Assembly: GCA_947247005.1 (NCBI GenBank)
Contig: OX365951.1
Coordinates: 33,376,899 to 33,440,898 of the forward strand
DNA length: 64,000 bases
Reading direction: 5' to 3'
DNA from: Spisula solida
Taxonomy: Eukaryota > Mollusca > Bivalvia > Venerida > Mactridae
Within the stretch, counting starts at the first letter, position 1. Every line of letters begins with the position of its first letter. The position numbers were made by a program, and so were the translations under genes. Positions 11,488 through 24,400 of the stretch are shown here, one piece after another. A model generated the notes under the pieces. The model did no database searches. It was given only the letters and a program-made list of their open reading frames with translations, and was not told the DNA's origin.

Positions 11488-13515
11488 GTAAGTAATTTAT
11501 ATTAGCTCCCCGGAGATGACTCTAGCCTTATCAATAAAGAAGTATGCATAATATAAACAATGCACGATCGCCGACTGATAGCTTGTTATCGGTGTAGATT
11601 AAACGAGTATTAATATGCATTAAATGAAATATGCACAAGATTCTTCAAAAATAGACATCGAAAATGCATGTAATGTTCATGTTTATTGGTAAACAAAGAC
11701 TAGGGTTATCATAGGCGGACCATACATTTGTATTCAACTGTAATAAGTCTATAATACCCGGTATACATGTACTTAAATTAGGATAAGTGCCATGGGGGCG
11801 TCGTGGCATATTTTCAGGGTTTTTTTGTCTTAAAAGTGTAAGTTATTTCTAGTGTATAATAATCATATGAACAATAAGGAAGATGAAACAATAAGGAAGA
11901 CGAACCGTTTGCTAACATTGTGCCGACTATCTTTGATAATTTTAGATGTATTCCAGAGAAAACAACAAATGGTCACTAATACTGGTTACAGCCTAAGCAA
12001 AACGTACAAAAAAAATTAAGGAATAAAAAATATCATTACATTTTTTATTCTAGCAATACATCTAGGGCAGTACAGCGTATGGGAGATTTAATAAGAAAAT
12101 ATACCAGATAGTCTACTTTTAATGAAACCGTGCGTTAATAAATATTAAGTTTGTAAAGATGCCGCTACACCTTCTTTAATTTTTAGCAAATTTCACGAAA
12201 CCTCGGAAATAGCAAAAACTATCATTAGACACACCCCAATACGGCAATATGCAATGTGTCAGAACACTTTTATAGCACTTGCTATTATCTTTAGCAGGTA
12301 GAACGGTTTTAATATTAATTACAAATTATGTTCATGCGTTATCTCTCTTTGGTTTTGCAAAAAAGGACGTTTTGTTCACTCATGGTTCATAATCAATGAC
12401 TATAAAAATATTATTTATCATCCCGACACCTGTTTTACAGTGTAATCATATGTTTAAACGCCGGGTGCCAAACGCGTGGTAATAAATAATCAAAAGAAGA
12501 TCAAACACATAAAACATAAAATAAGCATACTTTTCAAGAACATTTTCCAACAATTGATTTGCGTTCGTTGCCGGTTGCGCATTTCGTTTCGGACCGAGGT
12601 GTTTCGTAATCATGCGATCAACTTGGGAGTAGTTCGATACACAGGAGAACAGGCTCATATGACATGTACTTGTACCAATATTTCACTTAAAATGTCTTTT
12701 GTTTTGTTATATATGTATTTTGGTGTATGTATTTGTTTTTGTTTTATCAGAAAACAATCTATTTCACACGGTACTATGATTTTTTCCGATTGGCAATTAA
12801 GAACAAGTTACTGTGTGATAGCTCGGTACTTTGAGATGTTTATTTAGACTCTGACATAATGTAACCTTGTTATCTCGAGAAACTATTTTGTTTATCAAGA
12901 GATAGCATACTTTCGTTCACCTGTTTTGAATTTGTTTTAATTACCTTGACACTGGAGGCTAGCATCTCACTATATACCTGTAAGCGACTTAATTAGCCAT
13001 ACTTACTATAATCATAGTCACTTGAAGTTCAAGGGGCGCACAGCTAGTTTTCCCCTTCATATGATCGCGAGTACCGTTTCTGTTTTATCTCCGTATTTAA
13101 CTGTATCAGGTGGGTTCCCATGCCTGCTTACTTGTCGAAGATAGCATCTCTAGTTCGGGAATATTAACCCCTTTAGCCTAGATACACTTTTACATTGCGT
13201 TAATACAGTCAACTCTGTCTGTAAAGGCACCCATGGGAACAGAGAACAGCCAAACTGGGTCTTCGTTGACATGTGGTTAGCTATGATGTTCTATGTACTC
13301 TTAGCAGGTTCAATATCATTGCAAATGGTCAATGTGTCCATTGTTTGATAGATGGTATCGAATATAGGTTCGACAGTAGTTATATTGTGAACGCCATTGT
13401 GTCGGAATAAAATGTTTAACGTTTCACCGGGTTCAATTTTTAAAACATTTCCAAGCACGTTTTACTCAGATTAATAAAGCTGCACAAGATGACAGTACAC
13501 TGGTCGATCGTCGCA
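11488..13515. other. No further feature seen
   Basis: AT-rich sequence; intron if exon 1a is used. The 123-codon frame at 12476-12847 has no recognisable domain and I do not support it. Confidence 0.4.
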
Positions 13516-13612
13516 GTATGTTTTGATCATGTGATGTTTTTGTCATGTGATGAATTGGTCACATGATCTTTACTCGTTTGGTGTTTTGGTCACATGATGT
13601 TTTAGTACCGTA
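13516..13612. repeat. Short degenerate tandem repeat
   Basis: Repeats of TTTTGATCATGTGATG and TTTTGGTCACATGATG with variable spacing, four to five diverged copies. The core TCACATGA is partly palindromic. Confidence 0.55.
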
Positions 13613-13832
13613 ATGTTTCTGTTAACAAATATTAGATCAATGTTACTGCGGTTGTTACAACAGTTTAGATCTTGCACGCAAATGAAAAAGCATTGCTTAT
13701 ATCGGATATAACACAATACAATATAATTACGTATGAATACGTAAAATGAATATCGAAAAAGTGATATTATTTGTTCAAGTACCGGATTATAGGCTTATTG
13801 TCTATGCATGGTAAACCAAAATCATAATATTA

Positions 13833-14400
13833 ATGGTATTAACAATGATTATGGTAATATTGATAATGATTATAAAGATTAATAATAAAGATAGTGATAA
13901 TACAGCTACTGATGGTGATAATAACGGTTTGGATGCTAATGTTGGTGCTGCTGCTGATGATAATAAAAGAGGTTTTGATGATGATGTTGGTAATGTTGCT
14001 GATGATATGAGGGGTTTTGATGATGATAGTGATGTTCCTGATGATGATATGAGGGGTTTTGATGATGATATTGATGCTTCTGCTGATGATGATAAGAGAA
14101 CCTGGTTTTGATGATAATGTTGATGATGTTGATGCTGCTGCTGATGATGGAAATGATGCTGCTGATGATGATGGAAATGATGCTGCTGATGATGGATAAA
14201 GTGGTTTTGATGATGATGTTGAAGCTGCTGATGATGATGGAAATAATGCTGCTGATGATGAATAAAGTGGTTTTGATGATGATGATAATGATGCTGATGA
14301 TGATGGAAATGATGATGTTAATGCTACTGATGACGTTGATGTTGATATTTATTCTGCTGGTGATAATTATATTGATGCTGCTGGCGATGACCATAGAGAA
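13833..14400. repeat. GAT/GCT trinucleotide-rich low-complexity tract
   Basis: A long degenerate array of GAT, GAC and GCT triplets with GAGGGGTTTTGATGATGAT blocks repeated at 13970-14100. It opens an Asp-rich frame on + (13833-14111), a Met/Leu-rich frame on + (14108-14476) and an Ile/His-rich frame on -. These are the expected frames of a trinucleotide repeat and none has splice or domain support. Confidence 0.85.
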
Positions 14401-15043
14401 AAAGAAGAAGGAGAAGATCACGAAGAAGAGGTGGAAAAGTGAAAAAACGACGACAATGGTGAAAATAGTATTTTAAATGTCGAGAGGCTGCTTGTTTGGG
14501 ACAATCTATTTTTTGTACAATATGTAATTAAACAAATGATTATACAATTCAGCAAGTATCACTCAATGTCGTTATAGCTTACTATTATTTACGCCCTTAT
14601 ATTATTGGCGAACTGCGAAAACTAATTTCAGATGTAGACGTATTTCTGTCGTATTCTAAATATCTATTCAAAAACCGTTTTGTAAAACTACGTAATATAA
14701 CACGGTATGTGTGTTTTTTACATAAATGATAAGCAATGAAGATCATTCAGGTGACGCTTTTATAATAACACTACATAGTTTTCTGAAGACATTTTTCATC
14801 ATAAATGAGTTGAAAGATAATTAAGAACGATCACATAACGATACAGTCATTGGTGAATTAAAATGAGTAAATCAATCTTTTAGCGAAGAAAATGACTTAA
14901 TTGCAATCATATTAAAAATGTAAATTGTCGATTTTGCAATTATACGTGTAAAAAGAATAAGGAGTTGGAAGATAATCGAGAACGATCCCGTAACGATAGT
15001 CATATCTATAGAGTGGTGTGTAGAAGGCTCGTATGTTTAATAA
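14401..15043. other. No gene seen
   Basis: AT-rich sequence without recognisable features. Confidence 0.4.
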
Positions 15044-15165
15044 CAGAACACGGAACGGAACGGAACGGAACGGACCGGAACAGAACAGAACAGAACAGAA
15101 CAGAACAGAACAGAACAGAACAGAACAACAGAACAGAACAGAACAGAACAGAAAAGAAAAGAACA
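15044..15165. repeat. Pentanucleotide microsatellite (GGAAC)n then (AGAAC)n
   Basis: A run of CGGAA/GGAAC units switches to more than fifteen CAGAA units, with one slip (AACAACAG) at about 15126. The ORFs across it are repeat artefacts. Confidence 0.95.
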
Positions 15166-15785
15166 AATGTATTAACTCAAATTAAAAGATTAAGAATATC
15201 ATTTTCATTATTTACAAAATATAATAATGATATAATAGGATAATAAGAATACTCTCTACAAGAGTGAAAACTATATATTTGTTCAATATAATATTAATAT
15301 TTTATAATAAAGGAACGGACCAAGTACAGTATTATGTAATTAAGAAATCACAGTGACTTATGGTCGACTAAGATATTTACTTGAATTCAGTCTGCTTATA
15401 GCGTATTTAATTTCATTCCACGGCCGAGTCGAGTCATTAAATAACTCAGAGTGAGGTAAGGGCTTCCAAACATCGAGTTTCAATGTATATTAATAACGAA
15501 TTTCGTTCTATCAATAGAGCGAATAATGCTAACAATGAGTTAAATAGTCAGATACTTGAAATTAGTTTCAGGACCGAGCTGATACAGTTTTGATAACCGT
15601 TTCCAATTTTGCATTTTACCTATCATATCAACTGTTCTTCTTCTTTGGTCCATCTTCTACTTTCGTTTATATCAATCTTCATTTTGGATACGGTGATGAA
15701 CTGTACCCTTTCTGTAGGTTGCTGACATCTAAGTCACGCCGAGAACTTTTGACATTCCGACATTTTGATATTTCTAAAATCTAAT
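15166..15785. other. No gene seen
   Basis: AT-rich sequence, short ORFs only. Confidence 0.4.
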
Positions 15786-15789
15786 CTGC

Positions 15790-16088
15790 GGAGCTGTAGC
15801 CTCTAGGTTATGCAGTCGTTTTGTGATCAAGAGGCACTGGGTTTATTCCCCGACTGCGCGACAGCTTAATTTCTCTTAGCAAGAATAACCAACAGTGCTC
15901 CACTCGACCAAGGTGTGAATTGGTACCTGTAAGATTGGTGTTTGTGTATGTTTGATATTCCTGGGCACCGTATCTAGATGTTGGCTGCACATGAACCAGG
16001 AAAGAAATAGTCTTACCGAGGAGACTCGAACGCAGGTTTCCTTAGGTAGCCCAATGTCCCGGGACAGTCTAATATTAAAGGGTGGCAA
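15790..16088. mobile_element. tRNA-derived SINE remnants, head to head
   Basis: On + at about 15790-15862 there is a tRNA-like head ending in a B-box-like CACTGGGTTTATTCCCC. On - at about 16085-16010 a second head reads GGGCTACCTAAGG, then CTGCGTTCGAGTCTCCTCGG, a good B box. Between them GTGTATGTTTGATATTCC and CTGGGCACCGT resemble, with divergence, the core shared by the SINEs at 21571-21639 and 61936-62003. Either two SINEs in inverted orientation or one rearranged composite. Confidence 0.55.
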
Positions 16089-17335
16089 AACGGCTGAATA
16101 ACTACAAACTACCTTCGAAACTGGTAACGTGACCTTTTTCTTTTTATATCATCGGGAGTCTTTTCAAGCACGGTACATGCTGAAAACACATATATAGGTT
16201 ACTAAACTAGGTGAATTTCGATAACTTTCCGCTATAACCTTTTTAATGGTTTACGGATTGACACAGATGCATTTAATATGCAACCCTAGCACTTTTATAT
16301 GCGATATCAAACCATTGAACTGTGTGTTCAAATATGTCGATGTATCAATAAATAATATTTTCCAGTCGGTAGATTTATTCTATAGAACCAGATTGGTTTG
16401 ACACTTAATCTTTTTACACTTGTAATTGATCAATTGACAATTTACATAAGGATAGTAGACATATTCTTTATATGCCAACGTGAAAATATTTAAAGAAAAT
16501 TAAATACTGCTCTCAAGTTCGGCATTGAGCCAAAAGTGATTTTATGTAACCCAAAGTCATAGTTAGCCATTTCATTGAAAGGAATAGTTTCTTTAATCTC
16601 TGTATCTACTTATCCTTTAGTCAAGATAAATTGACGTTCGTGTCGCAGTGATATAAGTCTTAATTAATTACAATAGGGTTACTGACTAACTATTTTTTAT
16701 ATATGAACACATGACTTTGTACTGTCGTTGGTAATTGTAAAAGAGTATATCAGTGTCTTTAAGCACAGTAAATGACTTAATTTTAATCATTTTATTTATG
16801 TTCGACATCGGGTCTAGTAACAACGACGCGGTTTCCAATTATTCGAATGAATTCAAAACGTCCAACTCTGTCTATAAAGAGATAAATGGAAAATGAAACT
16901 ATAAATGGATCTTTTGTGACATGGGCAGTTAAATATTCCAAAGTTTACTGACTCTAAAAGATAAGATCGTGCTATGTTGATTTACACGCTCCTTTCAGTG
17001 TGAAGCTACTTTAGTGAACTCTTGGCAATTAGCAGGATATTGTATATGAACTATGAAATACAGCTCACTCATTTCACTGTATTTATGATGATGATACGTG
17101 TAAATATATACAACAAGGAAAAATCAAGTTATCGTTCTCACGTCATGGCCTAACCGCACACATTGTAGCGTTATTGACTAACGTTTCTATATCATTCGCA
17201 TTTTATCAGCCAATTATTATCAGCCAATTCATACTTCCTCTCCAGAATCAACTGACCACTGATAAACAAGTGGAGGACATTACTAAAACCAATATCGCGC
17301 AAGAACCTATTAAATAAACTACACAACTTGGGAAT
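16089..17335. other. No gene seen
   Basis: AT-rich sequence without recognisable exons or repeats. Confidence 0.4.
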
Positions 17336-17339
17336 CTAA

Positions 17340-17520
17340 CCCAGGTCATCCAGGGGAACAGTCTACCGCCCTACCTAGTGTAACAATCTACCGTCCCGCC
17401 CGCGGTACCGTCTATTGCTCCATTTGGGCGCCGTTCGGGATATGTCTAGAACGCTCCTCCAATGTGAACAGTCTACGGCTCCTCCCTAGGGAGAGTTACA
17501 CGCTCTGCTTACTACACTAA
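17340..17520. repeat. Degenerate GC-richer tandem tract
   Basis: Diverged units built around GGAACAGTCTACCGCCCT, AACAATCTACCGTCCCGCC and GAACAGTCTACGGCTCCTCC, spaced roughly 35-60 bp apart. The tract is clearly more GC-rich than its surroundings. An old minisatellite is the simplest explanation. Confidence 0.4.
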
Positions 17521-18210
17521 TCAGGCAATCAACTTTCTCTTCAGCAAGGGCCATCCACATTCTCGAAAACCCTACCGTCTAACATACTAAAACTCTCTAT
17601 TTACACATACATACTCAGGTTACACACGCAAACATTCTAAAATAGATAATTTTAATATAGTCTAAATAAAGAAAGCAGACTATAAAGATAGAGAATGCTC
17701 GCCCATATGGGTTATCCCGGTGGCGAGGGTAAATAAATCCAACAACTACATACTCAGATCATAAACAATGACATAATGAATATAAAGAATACTTAAATGA
17801 AACGATGAAGTTGAACGAGATCCGACTACCGACCACAACAGATATATATATCAGTTTTCCTCCAAACCATTAATGCGGGTCTTATTATTAAGTAGATCTA
17901 TAAAATTTATTCTGCAACATGTTAATTTGTTGGGGGTGTTTAAGATGCTTTAAGTAGTCGATGTGTCATAGGTTTGTCGCATTCTATTTTTATTTCACTT
18001 TTATTCGCATATCATAATATAAACATGACTAATCGATACTTAATCAGACCGATTTTTTTTTCAGAAATATTTTGCAATTCATAAACACTTCTAATTCCCA
18101 AGTATTTGTTCATGACTGAATGGTAAATGTATTTCTAGTACTAACGGCGGTAACACCCTTTCGTAGTACCGTGACGTCTCTCTGACATTGAGAGTGTAAC
18201 TAGGGGAGGG

Positions 18211-18217
18211 TATAAAG
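18211..18217 (+). promoter_or_regulatory. TATA box (TATAAAG) of candidate promoter
   Basis: GGGAGGGTATAAAGC is a strong match to a core TATA element with a GC-rich 5' flank. It predicts transcription starting near 18240, giving a 5' UTR of about 110 nt before the ATG at 18351. The position suits the candidate first exon 1b of the vWA gene. No experimental support is visible. Confidence 0.5.
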
Positions 18218-18350
18218 CTTAAATATTTCCGGACGATGTTCATACCGTACTACAGTGGATTTAATCGTGTTTGTGCGAAAATTATTATAAAACAAATTAT
18301 ATAACATAGTGTCTTCATTACAATTATTTAACGCTTATCAGTGGTTTACA

Positions 18351-18407
18351 ATGTATTACATAACAAACATGTGGATTAAATATTTATATTTTATTAGTGG
18401 ATTTTTG
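18351..18407 (+). CDS. Candidate first coding exon (1b) of the vWA protein
   Basis: ATG at 18351, with a second in-frame ATG at 18369, opens 19 codons ending at a donor TTTTTG|GTGAGT. The exon closes in phase 0, as needed by the 37-nt exon at 29141. From the second Met the joined N-terminus reads MWIKYLYFISGFL then LLTATAQ: a Lys-containing n-region, a hydrophobic core and an Ala-Thr-Ala|Gln cleavage site. The TATA box at 18211 lies an appropriate distance upstream. This start is preferred over exon 1a because of the better core promoter, but the AT-rich composition means a chance frame cannot be excluded. Confidence 0.42.
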
Positions 18408-21400
18408 GTGAGTATTTTATTTGTAATAAATACATTATACAGAATAGTAAAATCTAACTAGAGCTTGTGATATATGCTCTGTGCAGTTATTTATAAATAT
18501 AAATGCTTTTTACGCTTGACTTGAGTAAACCCATTTTCCTTTCTATACAAACGCTAATTTTAAATGTTATTTTAGCCAGGATTGAATGTTATCAAGATTT
18601 TGTAGCTATATAATAATATATTATGTTAAATGCCATCGATCGGCATTCGGAGAAGTGTTAGTATTTTTCAAATAAACAAAATTAATTATTGAATTTTAAT
18701 GCAGCTATGTTTTTTTAAATTAATTTAAATAATTTATTTTACGCATTTACATTTTTTACAATTACTATTATCCCATGTTGATAAATAAATAAAAGAAAAA
18801 ATGAATGTTGTCTACCAACGGGAAGAACATTTATCATACACTGCTTGACAGTATGCAAATTAGAAGTTTTCATTTTGTCAATATTAGTAATGTTACGCTG
18901 TCCCCCCTCCCCCGAGTAATGTTGAAGTTTGCCCTAACTATTGATCATGGGACGATGCACGGTAACCATTATAGTATATACATGTATAATTACAATAAAA
19001 TGAAACGACCACCAACCACTTAGTAATAACAAAATCAGAAAATTTAAAGTTTTCAATTATTATTGATATATATGACATTAGCATTATAACTATGTTGTTT
19101 TTTCCCCGAAAGTAATGTTTAATTCGGTCCAAAAACCAAAAACTATGATAATCACTTGCTGATAAATCTAAACTACAAAGGCTACAGGCATGCTAGCATG
19201 AATATTATGTAAAACCATATGGAATAGACAATAGAAAAAAAACATAATTTGTTAAAACATTCTTGCATATTGGCCCAGCCTATACAAGCGTGCCAGTGTC
19301 TGTATCACGGAAACACCCTACTATGTTGTTTAATGTGTCTGTTTTCATTCACTATATTGTGAATAGTTTTTGCTTGTTGATTGACATTTTGTTATCCGGG
19401 AAGATTATTCCATCCACGTATTTGAACTAAATTTATAAACCAGAGAGAACTTGGCAGTGCAAACATCAACACCAGTATTTATGTTGCGCTGCTGCATACC
19501 ACAGTATACCGCGGTCTCCTACTGCATACCGCGATATACTGTGGTCTACTGTTGCATACCACGGTATACCGAGGTCTCCTACGGCATACCGCGATATACT
19601 GTGGTCTACTGTTGCATACCACGGTATACCGAGGTCTCCTACTGCATACCGCGATATATTATGTTGTACTGTTACCTACCGATGTATGTTATGGTCTATT
19701 TCTGTATACCGCGCTAAACTGTGTTCCGCTGCTGTCTTCCGCGGTATACTGAGTAATATTACTAAAAACCGCGGTATACTTAGGTCTTTTACTACCTATC
19801 GCGGTATATTATAGTATATTGCTGCATACCGCGGTATACTGAGTTACATTGCGGAATACCGCGGCTTACTGAGGAGTTCTTTTGCTTAATACCGCGGTGT
19901 ACTATACCGCAGTATACTGTAGTCTACCGCTGCATACCGCGGTATACTATAGTCTACAGTTACATACCGCGGTATACTGAGGAGTTCTTCTGCTGAATAC
20001 CGCGGTGTACTATACCGCAGTATACTGTAGTCTACCTCTGCATACCGCGGTATGCTATAGTCTACAGTTGCATACCGCGGTATACTGTGGTCTACTGTTG
20101 CATACCGCGGTATACTGTGGTCTACTGCTATCTACTGCAGTATACTGAGGTATTCTGCTGCATATTGCAATACTAAATAACCCCGGGTCGTTGATCTTCC
20201 AGAGCATTCCTACTCTATTTTTTCAGTATGTTACTGGACCAAAATATTAATTCGTTTCGGCCTTACAAGCACACACACACACACACACCCACTATAAGTT
20301 GGAGATTTATTCCATCTTTATTGTCGTATTAAACACTACCACTATCCAACTCACTGGGAAGTTTGTTCATTGTATAAAGTGTGCAAGTTTTATCGTATGT
20401 TGTGCTGTCATTTTGTCTGCTTGCCAAGTGATTCACGTCCACGGATATGTTGATACATTCAAACCTTCAATTACGAGTCAGTTAAGGGATCTGTCAATCG
20501 TGGCCCTTTTAAACAGGTGCGTGTCTATAACAAGTATATTTTGTAAAATCTGTGGTTTTCTTAGATACGTTAATCACGTCGGATGTTGAAGATGGATGGT
20601 TGCTTAATGCATTTAGCCACGTTAATTCGACCCTGTCGATAATTTATAACAGTATACCAAACTGTGTAATTGATTTTGTACACATATTTTGATAAAAAAA
20701 ATTGTGTACATGTTTTTACTTCTGCATTCTGTAAATTCATGATTCCAATGTTTAAAAAGGAAAGTATCAAATTAAGGTCTATTTTCGAACTTGCGTCCGT
20801 TCAACCGACATTACTTTCGACATTTACTCTCCCATCAATGAGTCGTATTTAGCGGGTGTTACACTCATATTGTACCGTGTACACACATTACATTGGAATG
20901 ACACTGTACCGATAACATATGCTTTTAGCAACAAAAAATTTACACTCAAAAAATTATTATAACAAAACAGAATTTTATTATAGACTTTTTCCTACAAAAT
21001 ATTGTCAAATATTAGTTTTCTTGATCCCCTCTCGACACCTCACTCCTGATGGTATCCATCTCGCCACGGAAATATGGAAATATAAGAGTACGTAGTTTCT
21101 TTTCTAATTCTGATTCTGAGCGCAAAAATACTGGATAGCGTAGTTTGACTTGACGCAGCCATGGAGCGAACGTCCAACCTTCTACTTAAAGTAATAACAT
21201 GCCCCCGTGACATTTTCTTGCCACCAGAGAAATGCATAATATTATAAATATGTTGCATTTCCTAATTTCCCGGACTGCATAAAATCGGGCTGTGGATTGG
21301 TCTATCACATAGAACCTCAATAACAAGACCTTTGAACAACTAGTCACACCATTGCAACGGTCTTAATATTGAGGTTTAATGAAAGGAAAACAGTTAAACT

Positions 21401-24400
21401 GGATCTGAAATTTGTTTTCGGATTTAGCTCAGTGGTAACGCACTGGGTTGTCAATCCAGAGGTCGTGGGTTAAATCCCTGGCATCGGAACTTGACATTTC
21501 TGAAATAGTTATAATATTTCCCACTTTATCTGGCTGTGTGGTCTGCAAAGTATCTGGAAGTGCCAGGAATTTGTGTATCGGTGCTATACACCGGGCACAT
21601 TAAAGTACCAGACGGTCGTCTATTCGAAATAAGAGCTAGGCGCACTTGTGCAGCGCCGGACATGCATGTATCTAATGTCGCTCTCTCCCTTCAGGGGGCT
21701 TTCCCTCATTATGTCGCTCTGGTCAAATCATGCTCTATCTTCACTGGTAGAGGATGCACATGTGCCCTTGAGGCTGCAACACTATATTGAAAAGTGCGTT
21801 TAAACGTGTGTTCGCATGAAAAAGGCGCTTTATAAATCTGTTATATTTTTTGGGTGTGTGAAGCTGGCAGTCCACTGTCCAATGTCCATTCTAGCTGTCC
21901 ATCATTGAATTAGAATTAGAGATTGTTCTCTAATTCATTATTGGACAACTGTCCACTGTTCATTCTAGCTGTCCATCTAATTAAATATGCTGGACAACTG
22001 TCCACTGTTCATTCTAGCTGTCCATCTAATTTATTATGCTGGACAACTGTCCACTGTCAATTCTAGCTGTCCATCTAATTAAATATGCTGGACAACTGTC
22101 CAAAGTAGCTGTCCACAGTTGTCCAATAATGAATTAGAGAACAATCTCTAATTCTAATTCAATGATGGACAGCTAGAATGGACATTGGACAGTGGACTGC
22201 CAGCTTCACACAGCTATATTTTTTTTATTTATTTCCTGGCCGAATCTAAAACATGAACGTATCATATCATTCCGACAATGCTTCCCTAATATCTTACACA
22301 ATGACATGCATATTGATCCAATGCAGTTTAATAAGACTCTGCGTAACTATTTTTACATTTCGACCTTTGTAACATGGCAAAAAGGCCAGGTTAGGAAATG
22401 AGCATTGTATTCCAATTGAAAAAAGTACCAAGTTAAAATATATTTTCAGTCTGTTTAACCGACTATATATTTACCTCCCCCTCCAATAATTGAGTCACAC
22501 GTCGAGTCGACATTGGCTTTTGACCCTCTAAGGTACCAATTAATGTATACCTGAGTAAGCTGGAGAAATGTGGGTTATTTTTTATCTGATTGAATTTAAC
22601 CAGTGGTGTAGATGGGGATCGAATCGGGGATCTTCGATCCTGAAGCACACGTTCTACATCTAGGCTACAACTCGCAAAGATGCTCAGGTGGTTAATAGAA
22701 TAAAACCGGTATATTCACCATCTGTTTTTGTGGACAAATGTTTTGTTGTATATATCTCCATATAATCATTTGCTCGTGTTCTTGCAAAACATTAAGTTGC
22801 AGTTTTTTTTATCCGAAACTGCTATAATAAAAACAAACGATATGCACAGTAAACAGTACTGATTCACTGATATATGTATGTACGTGCAGTTCGCATCCTA
22901 GCAGCTTCACGGCCTGGTAGCGTGAAATTTGTAGCTCAGCTGCGCGACGTTGGCAGCGTAAATAACCACTTAGCAAAGTGGAGTTTGCTGCCTAACAGCC
23001 TAACGGCCTGACGGTGTGAAAGTGGCAGACGCGGACAGTGTAAAGCTGGCACCCTGGCAGCATAGCAGCCTGAAGTTGGCAGCCTAGCAGCCGTACAGTT
23101 AGGAGTTGGCAGTATGAGAGTATAGCACTCTAAAATTGTTTCAATTGAGCAAACCCCTAGATCTTGCTATTTCCAAACCGTCTAGGGGTGTATCCTTTTC
23201 AAACAGTTTGCAAACATGACGTACCGATATATGTTCTAGTTTTCAACCAAACGGGTCAGTAACGGATTCATGACCCTCATATATATATATACATTATTAC
23301 TAATTTACTGACCCCATTGTTTTCGAACACCGTTCTTTTATCGTGATCTTCAGTGCCAACATCAATTTGCTTGCCAAACCTTTCTATGGGCATAAGGCTG
23401 ATGACTTTGAAATATTTCTGATTAACAGCACAGGAAGCGATATCGGGTTTTTACAGTTTAAGTAATATTATATTATTTAAGTCTCGAATTGAAGAAACAC
23501 GATACGACCACTTGTGATTTATGGTATGAAAACACTCCCAATTTGAAAACTGTTTTCCTTAATTCGTTGTTCGAGTAGTAATATAATGCTGTTCACTTAT
23601 CCAAGAGTGTACATGTACTCAATGTAATTACATGGGACTTTAACTTATATGTGCAAACTTATTTCATAACAGCGTTATTCGTGCTGTGTGGCGACCGTGT
23701 AACCCCGAACATAGAGTGTTGTTATCCATATATCAGCCTGTGACTTGTTCGGTGTAATCACATTGGAACTGGTTATTCGCGCAACGTTTTAAGGGGTGGG
23801 GGTGCAATAAGCAAGTGTTCTAATGCGTTTGTACTCGTACAGTGCGTGTTCGAATCCCACTATTGTCGCAAACTATTGCACTTTAAATCATACTGAAAAA
23901 TTCTTAAGTAAACAAACATGTATTTCTTTAAATATATATCTATGTAATTATCCTTTGTTAAGCCTAGTTCTCACTGAGCATCTTTTGCCTCGGCGATGTG
24001 CTCCAAATTGAAATAAATGAGCTTTCAGTTAATCTGGAACAGATGCCGCGTGGTCAATGGGAAGTTTCGGGTAAGTCATGAGACAGTTTGTGATATCGGA
24101 AGGAATTATGATGAATCGGGTGGTATCGGAAGAAATCGGGAGAACATCGCCGGTGTAAAATATCTCAGTGGGCTTTACATTGTTACATCATCATCAACAT
24201 GTGAGATAATTCTTCCGTCATACCTGTAAACCGTGTTTAATCATACGAATAGATAGAATATAAAATGTAATGCATATCGATCAGCATAGCACGCTTGGAT
24301 ATTCATATCAAATATTCAGATTTTCTGATAGCAATAAATTGTCCTATCAATCATGTCAGTCCTTGTTTAAAATAGTTACACATTTTTATCTATCCGAGTT

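Noticed and set aside
13833..14476. Asp-rich and Met/Leu-rich proteins
   Set aside because: Frames of a GAT/GCT trinucleotide tract; composition changes completely with frame and none has splice sites.
21417..21487. Functional tRNA-Asp gene
   Set aside because: The arms have mismatches, there is no T-run terminator right after the head, and a SINE body with a core shared elsewhere follows.
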